Positions 49,477-57,646 of a stretch of 64,000 bases of DNA are shown here, in pieces. The DNA comes from Microbulbifer variabilis (lineage in GTDB: Bacteria > Pseudomonadota > Gammaproteobacteria > Pseudomonadales > Cellvibrionaceae): positions 2,773,001 through 2,837,000 of the forward strand of contig NZ_CP092418.1 of the NCBI RefSeq assembly GCF_023716485.1, written 5' to 3'. The translations under genes were made by a program, and so were the position numbers. The notes below the pieces were generated by a model that was not told the DNA's origin, did not search any database, and saw only the letters and a program-made list of their open reading frames with translations. The number at the start of each line of letters is the position of its first letter. The stretch's first letter is position 1.

Positions 49477-50307
49477 TTAACGCTCACCAGCATCAACAAG
49501 CGCTCGATAAATTCGGCCTGGATAATCGCCAATAATCCCATCTACACCCAATGATATACTACGCTCAATATGGTCTTCATTGTTCACTGTCCAAAGGTCC
49601 ACAGCCACTCCTTTTTTCTGAAAAAAGCGTACATAGGGCTTGGTCGTAATACTATATGGCAATTGTGCAACATCAAACTTGGGCTGAAAAGCCCAGCCAA
49701 AACCCGTACTCCAAGCAAGACTTGCTTCGATAAGCTCACTTATAGTTGCGCTGGTTCTAACCTGACCCCCGCTAAGTTCACGGAAGTACTTCATGGCTTT
49801 ACTATGCTGGCTAGCAACAGTAACTTGCTTCTCCATACGGTAATCTGCAATGACTTGCCAAAGAGCCTCAGAAAGAGTCTTATCATTGGGCTTAATCTCT
49901 ATATTAAAATAGCCATCTGGGTAACGCTCAAACAATTCATTGAGAGTTAACAGAGTGAGTCCTTGCCCCCTAAAAGGGTAGCTACTGCCATTATCTAATG
50001 TGAATTCGTGACCAGCATCAAGGGTTTTAATTTCACCCAACGTCAAATCCGCAATTTTTTCAGGTATCCCAACATTATCCTTAAGATCTGAATCATGATT
50101 AATGATGACAAAATAGTCTTTCGACAGATGAACATCTAACTCTAGTATATCGGCACCTTGCTCCAATGCTCTATCAAACGCTAGCTCTGTACCTTGAGGA
50201 TATTCACCAGATGCCCCCCTATGTGCGAGAATCTCAATAGAAAATGCCTGATTACAATATCCAACACACAAAACACAGAATGCCAATGCACGCATAAATA
50301 TCTTCAT
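49477..50307 (-). CDS. Periplasmic glycerophosphodiester phosphodiesterase (GlpQ/UgpQ-like)
   Basis: Hydrolyses glycerophosphodiesters to sn-glycerol 3-phosphate and an alcohol. Its 276 residues start with a signal peptide (MKIFMRALAFCVLCVGYCNQAFS). The GDPD core has LAHRGASGEYPQGT (catalytic His, Arg), LELDVHLSKD (metal-binding Glu, Asp), INHD (second His) and NIEIKPND, closing with VDLWTVNNEDHIERSISLGVDGIIGDYP. It could feed glycerol phosphate towards the TagD route 9 kb away or trim a glycerol-phosphate polymer, but that link is speculative. No operon partner. Confidence 0.92.
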   Translation of the reverse strand: MKIFMRALAFCVLCVGYCNQAFSIEILAHRGASGEYPQGTELAFDRALEQGADILELDVHLSKDYFVIINHDSDLKDNVGIPEKIADLTLGEIKTLDAGHEFTLDNGSSYPFRGQGLTLLTLNELFERYPDGYFNIEIKPNDKTLSEALWQVIADYRMEKQVTVASQHSKAMKYFRELSGGQVRTSATISELIEASLAWSTGFGWAFQPKFDVAQLPYSITTKPYVRFFQKKGVAVDLWTVNNEDHIERSISLGVDGIIGDYPGRIYRALVDAGER

Positions 50308-51974
50308 CTTTCAAACCCATTTTATGTTAAAGGAGAAGCCTTTCAATAAATAGCCAAAATATCTTCATCGCAAGCAAACCAAACCGCCACCTTTCAAGGC
50401 AATCGTCAAGTTTCAATTAGGCTTTTATTTACGACCAATTCAGCAGAATTAGCTAAACAACAATTAAACATTTTCTAGCAAGCCTTATCAGCTAACTCAC
50501 ATCATTGTCATAAGCGATATAATTTTTTCCAAACCAGCCCCACCTTAACTCTCCTCGTTAAATTAGTACAACTACAACTTCTCCCAACAATAGGTACCAG
50601 CTCACAAGTTTCTATTTTCTAATACCGCCATACTACTTCAGGTAAAAATATTCGCCAAAATTGAGACATCAAATTAAACATGACGCCTAAGAAATCCGCC
50701 AGAAATAGATTATAGCGCCACTAAACTATCAACATTTTGATATGAGACAGAACGTATGGAGACATACCCGCAAATAAAGCGCTAACAACTGAGCAATAAA
50801 AATTTAAGAGCTTAAAGCCATACTGACAGCCCAGCAAGAGAGAAAAAGGTTTAAAAAGGAGCTCGCCCTCTTGGCACTCAACAAGAAGAATCGCACACGC
50901 TGAGAGACTGATTAGCTTGAAGCTAGCCCGCAAAGTGATTGAAGCATATCGGGCATACCGTTTCGAATATAGCAGAAAGAAAAACTCCTCTGAACTACCT
51001 AGAATGCAGCATCACTTCCAAGTCACTGAGCCCTTCTAACGCAGCCATAGCTCAGGAGAAAGCCACAAAATCGTCAATTTACCTTATCGACAGGGATATC
51101 AATCGTGAGTTTCAAAGTTAGACGGCAAGTGTGTGAGACCGGCTTGATATGCAAGTATTCCTAAATCTCATCAATACAGAAGCGAAATAATTGCGCACTT
51201 AGACACGCCAAATGAACTTAACCGCCAGTTTAATGCAGAGAAGCCCAATCAAAATTTAGCGCGTTGATACTACCTATATCTGGGCTTGGTTAAGACTGGT
51301 GTTGCCTAGCAACCACCATCGATTTGCATGCTCACATGCATCGTCAAATGGTCCCTCTCAAAGCAAGCAAATGCCACATTAACAACAAAGGCCTTGGTAA
51401 TGGCCCGGGAATATCAAGAAATACCCAGTGGAGCTATGCTGCTCTTAGATCAAGGCAGGCTGTATACGAGCCTTTGATCATTCCTTAATGTATTACTACA
51501 ACTGGAAGCGCCTCCTGGTCGAATATTTTGTTGATTCGATCCATCTCCTATATAGCCTCCCTTATTCTGAACAATTGCCCTGGTGGTAGTAATCTCGATA
51601 TGCCCCATTCCTTCTTTCATAGAAAGTCACCCTGGACGGTTTAAATTCGCAATAATCTTTCCCCTCCCGATCGTACAATTACGAATGTCATCGATGGAGT
51701 AAGGAGACTGTATAACAGCTTTGCTGCTCTGTTGAAGTAAAGGGTAAATAAAGAAGCATTTATTAGTGGAGTAACAATATTAATTTACACTTAAGAACTT
51801 TTGCCCTCTCATTTAGATGAAAAGCAGGAAAACACAGTGAAGTATCGCATGATAGAGAAGCCTCCTAATAAGTTATTAAATTCGTCTTGGGGGCAAATGT
51901 CGTACCCTCTCGATGTAGCCTAAAATGCATTCTGGCTGCCATTTAAAATAATTATTTAATCTAGGAGTTTCCGA
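50308..51974. other. 1.67-kb region without recognisable genes
   Basis: Start of the accessory segment. Short open frames occur on both strands (for example around 50,721-50,933 and 50,939-51,121) but lack ribosome-binding sites and recognisable sequence. Parts around 51,250-51,650 are more GC-rich and look like decayed coding DNA, though I could not assign a family. A TAGGAG site at its right end belongs to the gene at 51,975. Confidence 0.35.
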
Positions 51975-52421
51975 ATGGTTGCTTTAAGAGGTTCTACAAA
52001 AATTCCACCTTATCAACTCACAGAACACGACGAAGACTTACAAGACAATCCACCAAGCACTGGGTTTGCCGCAAGAGGCAAAGAGGGCAAAGCTAGAGCA
52101 CGTGCATTAGCGCGAATTAACGTTGCAACTGGCTTAAACCTAACAATAGATGACTTTGAGGTAACTATGACGGCTTCAGGCGATACTAGTCGATATACAC
52201 CAGTTGAGTGGAAATGCTCACGAACGGTGGGGCATGGTACTCGGGAGCGCACCTGGTCTCTTATTATAGATATGGATGACATCCCACCAGGTGCCGCAAG
52301 TAATGGGCCCGACCGTCCTCACATTGGATATTCGTATTGGTGCAACGGTTACGATCCTATAGGAAGGGTTAACGGTCATATCTTTATCGAATACGTATCT
52401 GCATCAAGACTAACCGAGTGA
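51975..52421 (+). CDS. Hypothetical protein
   Basis: A 148-residue soluble protein that I do not recognise. It starts 6 bases after a TAGGAG site. The middle contains a basic helical segment (GKEGKARARALARINVATGL), then beta-rich sequence with WKCSRTVGHGTRERTWSLIIDMDDIPPG and GYSYWCNGYDPIG. Two cysteines, no signal peptide, no membrane helix. Codon content is normal for the window. It is isolated, with no operon partner, in a gene-poor accessory stretch. Likely real because of the good start region and full-length amphipathic composition. Confidence 0.6.
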   Translation: MVALRGSTKIPPYQLTEHDEDLQDNPPSTGFAARGKEGKARARALARINVATGLNLTIDDFEVTMTASGDTSRYTPVEWKCSRTVGHGTRERTWSLIIDMDDIPPGAASNGPDRPHIGYSYWCNGYDPIGRVNGHIFIEYVSASRLTE

Positions 52422-52747
52422 ATAAAGGGAGTGGCTTGAGCAGTCCAGCAAAACTCAAGTCACTCCCAAGGGAAATCTTCCCATCTAGCGATTCAAGTAG
52501 GCAATGTAAATACTTACCGCACATTCAATTTTCTCTGGACACCATTGTCCCCTATAAACAAAGAGCCACTGCTATTTTTTTGCTGATTCAACCCATCGTC
52601 TATATGGCTACTTCTACTCAGAAGCATTGTCCTGAAGTGAATTAAACCCAGTACACAACTCAATTGCCTGAGGCTACCGACACCTTTTGCGCTAAGATAC
52701 AGTAGAAGATAGCCATAACCGAAACTTAGATTACAACAATTGTATAG
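52422..52747. other. Intergenic region, no gene seen
   Basis: 326 bases between convergent genes. A 75-codon frame overlapping the previous stop has no family resemblance and is not called. No clear terminator found. Confidence 0.3.
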
Positions 52748-53140
52748 TTAAATGTGATGAGGCTCTTTATTGGTTTTAATAACCTCTCTAACCGTTGCAC
52801 CACCAATATCTCTGCAAGTTTGACCATTACTAAAATAAAGCTTGACAGCTTCACCCCTAACCACTGGGCGAACAAAACGCCAAGGCCAAAATCCGAAACG
52901 CTGAGAGCCGACATAATTTATTACTGCATTAGCTCCTAAGGCATCAGCCTTATCAGCAAATACCTGCAAAACATCAGTTACACTGCCATAAGAATTTTTA
53001 CCTATTTTAATTCTTTGGATCTTTTCATATTTTATATCTGATGCTGGGTGCCCCGTAACTAAGCATATATCCAGTGAGTCACTCGCTGAAACTGGTACTG
53101 AAGCAAGCATTAAAGTTGCAATTAAGCCTAAATTTTTCAT
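52748..53140 (-). CDS. Small exported hypothetical protein (RcsF/YbjQ-like core)
   Basis: 130 residues with a clean signal peptide (MKNLGLIATLMLASVPVSA, cleavage after SA). The mature part contains GSVTDVLQVFADKADALGA and NAVINYVGSQRFGFWPW. This resembles the helix plus 'GANAV' strand seen in RcsF/YbjQ-type small envelope proteins. I infer a similar fold only, no function. ATG at 53140 follows AGGGAG by 5 bases; a GTG two codons earlier is less likely. Two cysteines could form a disulfide in the periplasm. Confidence 0.65.
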   Translation of the reverse strand: MKNLGLIATLMLASVPVSASDSLDICLVTGHPASDIKYEKIQRIKIGKNSYGSVTDVLQVFADKADALGANAVINYVGSQRFGFWPWRFVRPVVRGEAVKLYFSNGQTCRDIGGATVREVIKTNKEPHHI

Positions 53141-53445
53141 TATCACTCCCTAAAACTAATAAAACCAAGTGTACATAATTCCCAAATCGACCGCACCCAA
53201 AAAAATGATAAAATTAGACGATATAACACCAAAAAAGTACAATTTCTTGCCAGCTGCATTTTTTCAAGACAGAGTTCAAAATATTCCCTTTCAACTCCAA
53301 GATTCCCTCAAAACGGTAAAGCTAAGATCTGACCATTTCTGTGCGGATGGCTTACCGACTTAAAGCCTACAGAAAAATGTTAAATCAACCAATTAGACAA
53401 GGCTTCTACAAAGATATTTCAGAAGGAATAGATATGATAAAAACA
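53141..53445. other. Spacer between the exported protein and the umuC relic
   Basis: About 300 AT-rich bases with no supported gene. UmuC homology stops at its right end (near 53,446), which marks a deletion or insertion breakpoint. Confidence 0.3.
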
Positions 53446-53957
53446 GCTGTGCGGCGCTGCATCCACTGCCACTTCTTTGGCGTGTCCAACGCACAGACAC
53501 CATCACACTTGGGGATTTTCTTGGCCGCGCGGTTGGCGAGCTTGACCAGGGTTTTACTGGGCGCAATACCCACACCCACGGACATACAGATATTACGTCA
53601 GAGGGTATTGCGGATCTTGCGGCCGTAGTCCTGCCAGTCCTCCTGCAGCCCGTGCAGGTCCAAAAACATCACGTCGATGCTGTAGACCTCCACGTTGGGA
53701 CTGAACTCCCTCAGTATTGTCATTATCCGGTGGGAGATATCGCCATACAGAAGGTAATTGCTGGAGAAGCTAGCCACTCCATGCGCACGCAGCAGGTGCT
53801 GGACCTTATAGAAGGGCTCCAGGTCGCCTATACCTAATAACTTCGCCTCCTTGGAGCGCGCCACCACAAAGCCGTCGTTATTTGAGGGCACCACCACCGG
53901 GCTCCCGTGCAGATCGGGCTTGAATATCTGCTAACTGCAGTCCACCAATACCAGCAT
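53446..53957 (-). pseudogene. umuC: umuC relic (DNA polymerase V catalytic subunit, truncated with stops)
   Basis: Minus-strand N-terminal ~170 codons of a Y-family polymerase. The frame reads MLVLVDCS, a TAG, then FKPDLHGSPVVVPSNNDGFVVARS, GVASFSSNYLLYGD and VEVYSIDVMFLDLHG (catalytic Asp region, one Glu lost). After an in-frame TGA at 53,598 it continues SVGVGIAPSKTLVKLANRAAKK and GVCALDTPKKWQWMQRRT before homology ends. Full UmuC is ~420 residues, so more than half is missing. The ATG overlaps the ancestral umuD stop (TGAATG). Clearly inactive. Confidence 0.85.
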
Positions 53958-54397
53958 TCAGCGCGGCCGGTAGTAACAAACCGAAGCCTTTACCCCCCCT
54001 CCACAATCAATTCCTGCCCCTCCCAAATAGGGATCGGCGCGTAGTCATCATTCGCAGATAGCAGCCGCCCCTGCTGCTGGTCCAGCACCTTGCAGGTCAG
54101 CTGCCCATCCAGGGCCACCACCACATCGCCATGGGTAGGCTTTAGCGAGCGATCGACAATCAACTAATCCTTGTCAAAGATACCGAGCCCCATCATGGAA
54201 TCCCCATTTGCCCACGCCATAAAGATCGCCGCCGGCTTGTTGTTCATGTGCTCATCCAGGCTGAGGGCCACCTCCTCACCAATCAGCTGCAGCAAGGCGG
54301 TGCGCGCATTCTGATTGGGGCAGCCAACCACCCATTCCAGGCCCGCACATAGATTATTAACGTGGTGAAGTTGTTGAACGTGAGCGGTCAAAGGCAT
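53958..54397 (-). pseudogene. umuD: umuD relic (UmuD-like S24 peptidase family) with in-frame amber and frameshift
   Basis: Begins at an ATG with an excellent AAGGAGGT site. The frame contains CPNQNARTALLQLIGEEVALSLDEHM, then the active-site region GDSMMGLGIFDKD with the nucleophile Ser, a TAG at 54,164-54,166, and LIVDRSLKPTHGDVVVALDGQLTCKVL with the usual Lys position. A run of seven G near 54,000 then shifts the frame before the expected C-terminus. Together with umuC it forms a dead SOS mutagenesis operon. I find no LexA-type CTG-N10-CAG upstream. Confidence 0.85.
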
Positions 54398-54475
54398 GGT
54401 CTACCTCCTTGTAGGAACGACAAACCCTAACCACCAAAGGCACTGGCCCCGGTGGCTTACCCCCACCAAGGTCCG

Positions 54476-55324
54476 CTACTGATTTATCGGGGCTTTAGGC
54501 GATAAACACCGATCAAAAGCCTTGCCCCGTCGAACGGCATGACGAAAAACGAGGTACGCAACAGCATAGAACACTGCGATACACAAACCAGTATCGCTGG
54601 CCACCATATCCCAAAGCTTTGAACGCGAACCCGATTCCGTTAAAAGCAATACAGGAGCCGCGAACTGGAAGAAGAAATTGTGAGCAGTGTGGGCGATGGT
54701 GGCAACCCAGACTGATCCCGAGCGCATTCTGAGCTCGCTGAATACAAAGCTCATGGCGATAATACCGAGGCCATAGATCAACGCCATGAGCAACGTATAA
54801 TCTGTCTGGTAGAAACCTCCGTAAGCAATGAGTGGAAGATGCCAGGACGCCCATACAAGTCCGCTGACGAGATAGGGGTTCTTAACACCACCACTTACCA
54901 ACTTTGGCAATAGGAATCCGCGCCATCCGAGCTCTTCCCCAAATGCGCCGATCAGGCCAAGCACTAAGACGGACAGAAGAACAGGGCTGAGTTGGATCAG
55001 TTGCTCCAATGACACCAGCGAGAATTGCCGGATATCGATGGCTGCAGATACCAGACCCGTTAGCAATACTAATAGGAATGGAATTGCGACTGCATAGACG
55101 TAGTAGCGTCCCTTTCCGATCCGAAAGCTGACATCTTCATATCCAGATTTCAGGATGAGTCTCAGCACTATTGAAAGAGAGCCAGGGATGCACATCAGGG
55201 CGACTATCCAAAGCGGGCCGAAATTCCTGACACCCCCGCTGGCGATGATGAACGCCTCCAAGCTCCAACTAATTGCAAGCACCAAGACGATAAAGACTAA
55301 TGCTTGGTTTCTATCCCTCATCAT
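54476..55324 (-). CDS. CPBP-family intramembrane metalloprotease (CAAX protease-like)
   Basis: Integral membrane protein of 282 residues with about eight hydrophobic helices. All CPBP motifs are present: GAFGEELGWRGFLLPKL (EExxxR, Glu130-Glu131, Arg135), WASWHLPLI (His162) and AHTAHNFFFQ (HxxxN, 212-216). Bacterial members process peptides or confer immunity to bacteriocins; the substrate here is unknown. The gene is intact and sits as one unit of a minus-strand array of single genes separated by attC-like sites. The start lies 18 bases after the recombination motif GTTAGCC. Confidence 0.9.
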   Translation of the reverse strand: MMRDRNQALVFIVLVLAISWSLEAFIIASGGVRNFGPLWIVALMCIPGSLSIVLRLILKSGYEDVSFRIGKGRYYVYAVAIPFLLVLLTGLVSAAIDIRQFSLVSLEQLIQLSPVLLSVLVLGLIGAFGEELGWRGFLLPKLVSGGVKNPYLVSGLVWASWHLPLIAYGGFYQTDYTLLMALIYGLGIIAMSFVFSELRMRSGSVWVATIAHTAHNFFFQFAAPVLLLTESGSRSKLWDMVASDTGLCIAVFYAVAYLVFRHAVRRGKAFDRCLSPKAPINQ

Positions 55325-55341
55325 ACCTACGTGTGTTCAAC

Positions 55342-55424
55342 GGCTAACACCTTACTCAGCCACCATCGGAATGGAGCCGCTTTGTGCTAGCGTAGCGTAC
55401 AGCACAAAGGGAGAGCAGTGTAAG
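55342..55424 (-). other. attC-like integron recombination site (between 100-residue gene and CPBP gene)
   Basis: On the minus strand an imperfect dyad runs from CTTACAC to GTTAGCC, with a central hairpin (CTTTGTGC/GCACAAAG) and a GTGGCTGAGTAAGGT arm before the R' end. It starts about 20 bases after one stop and ends about 18 bases before the next start, as attC sites do. The R'' core deviates from consensus, so this is the weakest of the three. Confidence 0.55.
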
Positions 55425-55444
55425 TGGTCAGATGCAGTAACTCC

Positions 55445-55747
55445 TTATGAGTTTTTCTCTTCACTATTTTCGTAATACGACTCAGACACTTTTATTGCTT
55501 TTGTATACGCTTTAAAACCATCGAAAAGCATATAGCTTCTAACTTGCGCCCATTCAGCTGCGCCAATATGACCAGCATTCCAACCTGACTCACTGCATCC
55601 AACTGAAATCTCACCAACAATAAATAGTTTTCCACCTTGATATTCAAAGCGTGGATTGTGCAAATCATGACTGCATTCCAAGTCTGTCAAACGCATTGAA
55701 ATACATTTACCAGAAAAGTCTGAGATATTTTCTTTGTCCATACTCAT
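55445..55747 (-). CDS. Hypothetical cassette-type protein, 100 residues
   Basis: Small acidic soluble protein that I do not recognise. Sequence includes CISMRLTDLECSHDLHNPRFEY, GKLFIVGEISVGCSESGWN and MLFDGFKAYTKAIKV; three cysteines, no signal peptide or helix long enough for a membrane. ATG at 55747 after a weak AAGGTA site, 20 bases past the R' end of the upstream attC-like site. Flanked on both sides by attC-like sites, it fits an integron gene cassette. Proteins of this type are usually single-copy and of unknown function. Confidence 0.65.
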   Translation of the reverse strand: MSMDKENISDFSGKCISMRLTDLECSHDLHNPRFEYQGGKLFIVGEISVGCSESGWNAGHIGAAEWAQVRSYMLFDGFKAYTKAIKVSESYYENSEEKNS

Positions 55748-55766
55748 TAGTACTACCTTACTTTAC

Positions 55767-55844
55767 ACATAACGCCGCCAACAGCGGGCGAGCGTAGCGG
55801 GGTCCAGCCAGTTTTGCTGGCGATACTGCCTGGCCTTGCTAAGT
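55767..55844 (-). other. attC-like integron recombination site
   Basis: A 78-base minus-strand site. R'' is ACTTAGC (one base from RYYYAAC), R' is GTTATGT. The interior has an exact GCCAGC-AAAA-CTGGC-type hairpin and a GCTACGCTCGCCCGCTG arm before GGCGGC. The TAG that ends the read-through frame of the upstream pseudogene lies inside R'', as in compact cassettes. Confidence 0.72.
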
Positions 55845-56174
55845 ATTGAACCTTGCTACGATAGATATACATTCTGACAAAGAGACTTCCTTTGCCCACT
55901 TGATAGATTGCTGTATTTCTGGCTCGTGCCGCTCAAGGGCTTCATTAGACCAATATTACCTTGATGTACCGATCGGCAAATGATCGATTTCTGAAGCGAC
56001 ACCAGCAATTGCCAGAAAATCTTTATCATCTTCGGGCAGACCGACTTCAAACCTTAGTAAAGAAAGTTCAATTGCTCCCTCAAGATAGTGAATAGAGCCA
56101 TCAATCATTCCGCTTGCGAATTCAACGGCACGCTTACGCTTCTCTTCGAGATATTCCTCGTGGCTAATTTCCAT
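55839..56174 (-). pseudogene. Cassette gene interrupted by an ochre codon
   Basis: Starts at ATG 56174 (MEISHEEYLEEKRKRAVEFA), five bases after the attC-like R' end. A longer start at 56204 would lie inside the attC site. A helical soluble protein (GSIHYLEGAIELSLLRFEVG, AIAGVASEIDHLPIGTSR) is cut by TAA at 55,956. The same frame continues YWSNEALERHEPEIQQSIKW and AKEVSLSECISIVARFNT to a TAG at 55,839. The continuation is plausible protein, and CAA to TAA would explain the break. Function unknown; a single-base sequencing error is the alternative. Confidence 0.6.
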
Positions 56175-56179
56175 AGGAT

Positions 56180-56242
56180 GCTTAATGCCCGAGTCATTTG
56201 CCACAGCGAAGCGAAGATCAAATGCACGCGCTTGTTATAAGC
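56180..56242 (-). other. attC-like integron recombination site
   Basis: A 63-base minus-strand site: GCTTATAAC at the R'' side, then a hairpin CATTTG...CAAATG around CTTCGCTTCGCTGTGG, then GACTCGGGC and ATTAAGC. The interior is very close to standard attC architecture. The R' core has A instead of the conserved G at the crossover position, so it may be inactive. Confidence 0.75.
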
Positions 56243-56273
56243 TTTTACTGCACATTTTTTTAAGTGTAAAAAG

Positions 56274-56696
56274 CTAATACTCTTTCAATTTACGGCGCGA
56301 TAGCTCGGCAGTGCGCCAAATCGTTGGTGGATAGTCTTTGCTTCCCACAGACCAGATTAGAGTATCATCGGTAATTTTCACCGATCCATTTACAGGTCGT
56401 GCCTGATGGTTACTATATAGAGTTAAAATCATATTTTCATTCGATTTAAACGTACCGATCACCTTTGGGTCATTTATATCGTCTAAAATGGAGCCATCGA
56501 TCTTCGCTCTACTCCGCGTTGTACCATAAAAATAACCACACACGTCTATGCCATCTCTGATGAGGACTAGCTCAAAGATATCCGCTGGTTCACCATAACT
56601 GTTTTTGATAGTACTCTCAGCTATCCATGCACCACCAATCTATCCAAAAGCGGAAATCGATAATAGCGAAATTAGAAGTAGAAATGCTGGCTTCAT
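56274..56696 (-). pseudogene. Cassette gene for a small exported protein, interrupted by an amber codon
   Basis: ATG at 56696 begins a signal peptide (MKPAFLLLISLLSISAFG). Codon 19 is TAG (56,640-56,642). The same frame then reads IGGAWIAESTIKNSYGEPAD, DVCGYFYGTTRSRAKIDGSI and LTLYSNHQARPVNGSVKI to a stop at 56,274. The mature part looks like a small beta-rich lipocalin-like domain (inference). CAG to TAG would explain the stop. Translation could also begin at GTG 56543, giving an unexported 89-residue piece. It lies between matching attC cores at 56,711-56,719 and 56,234-56,242. Confidence 0.65.
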
Positions 56697-57315
56697 GGAA
56701 CGATTCCTTAGCTTATAACAGTGTATTCAAAAGCAGCTGTAATATATCTACAGACCTCTTTCGGCAACGATTTAAAAAATCCTGTAGGAACATTAGACTA
56801 CTGACAGTTGGCACCAGCGTACATATGTGGATGTATTGCAGCCACATCATATCCCGACATTTTCGCTGCTATATATCATTTTGAAAACCCCTTAGAAATC
56901 GAAAGGTTAGTACTTTTTTCCTGTGGATAGATGAAGGTGTTTATATCTCGGATATATAAAGCGAGTCAACTTGCCTGATTACCCCAAGGCAGCCCATAAA
57001 ACGCTCACCCACTAGGTTTCGCCATAGCTGTAATAGAACGATGCACGGCCAGGCGGTTGACCACCTCAACAATACAGCTCGCTACTGAGTCAGCCCTCGC
57101 GGCCTGCTGCAGAGTTACCAGAACAACCTAATAAGTACAATTGCACTAAAAATAATGATTTATAAATTAAGACAACTATTGCCCCATAAATAGATTTTAG
57201 GTATTTTCAGTTGGCCTGATAATTGCCATATGGAAGTCACATGAATACTTTAAGTTTCCATAGACTCCACACCAACCTTTTTGAATGCTCTTTATTTTTT
57301 AGTTAAAAGGAATAC
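56697..57315. other. Region with a half attC core and a decayed gene copy
   Basis: The left end carries GCTTATAAC (56,711-56,719), which reads GTTATAAGC on the minus strand, an R'-type core 14 bases before the cassette start; I could not find its partner R''. From 57,009 to about 57,125 a broken plus-strand frame (LGFAIAVIERCTARRLTTST) resembles sequence at 57,511. The rest is AT-rich and unassigned. Confidence 0.45.
57009..57070 (+). repeat. Diverged direct repeat, copy A
   Basis: This stretch and 57,511-57,572 are roughly three quarters identical by eye. Both encode related peptides (AIAVIERCTARRLTTST here, VIAAMELCKARGLTTST in copy B), preceded by HPLG. They look like two decayed copies of one small gene; the family is not recognised. 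Confidence 0.6.
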
Positions 57316-57399
57316 ATGATGAATGTAGAAACTGATATCAAAGCTGGGACAGTAGAAGGTGGGACAGGCGGAGTCAGACCAGAGCCTGGGCAAGGCTAG
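57316..57399 (+). CDS. Candidate 27-residue Gly-rich peptide gene
   Basis: ATG ATG AAT start with an AAAAGGA site 5-6 bases upstream. The peptide begins MMNVETDIKAGT and ends PEPGQG; the middle is rich in Gly, Thr and Val (VEGGTGG). It is hydrophilic, with no Cys and no membrane segment. An intrinsic terminator lies 28 bases after the stop, so this short frame has its own ribosome-binding site and terminator. It may be a real small-peptide gene, or the leader remnant of something larger. No family is recognised. Confidence 0.45.
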   Translation: MMNVETDIKAGTVEGGTGGVRPEPGQG

Positions 57400-57426
57400 T
57401 GATTAGCCGCTAAAGCCAGGTCAATA

Positions 57427-57454
57427 AAAACCTCGTGTTGCGACTCGAGGTTTT
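57427..57454 (+). terminator. Rho-independent terminator after the 27-residue ORF
   Basis: AAAACCTCG ... CGAGGTTTT, a 9-bp stem with a 10-base loop. Its A-rich left side and T-rich right side allow termination in either direction. Confidence 0.75.
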
Positions 57455-57510
57455 CAAGTGCTTATTTACTGCTTTAATAGGCTATCTCCTCCTATCACAA
57501 CCATCCTCAT

Positions 57511-57572
57511 CCACTCGGAATGGTCATAGCCGCAATGGAACTATGTAAGGCTAGAGGGTTAACCACTTCAAC
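57511..57572 (+). repeat. Diverged direct repeat, copy B
   Basis: Partner of 57,009-57,070. It lies in an open frame of about 65 codons beginning MVIAAMELCKARGLTTST, but that frame has no good ribosome-binding site and ends in non-family sequence, so I treat it as a gene fragment. Confidence 0.6.
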
Positions 57573-57646
57573 TGCCTACGAGATCAGCGGCCCTACTCAG
57601 CTATACCTCCAGCCGCACGACGACATCCCCCTTTTAAGGAAAAATC

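Noticed and set aside
52418..52645. A 75-codon frame overlapping the end of the hypothetical gene at 51,975
   Set aside because: No ribosome-binding site of its own, no recognisable sequence and low-quality composition.
54398..54475. LexA box upstream of the umuD relic
   Set aside because: No CTG-N10-CAG-type palindrome is visible in the 80 bases upstream; only a GTTAGGG-type motif and a ribosome-binding site are seen.
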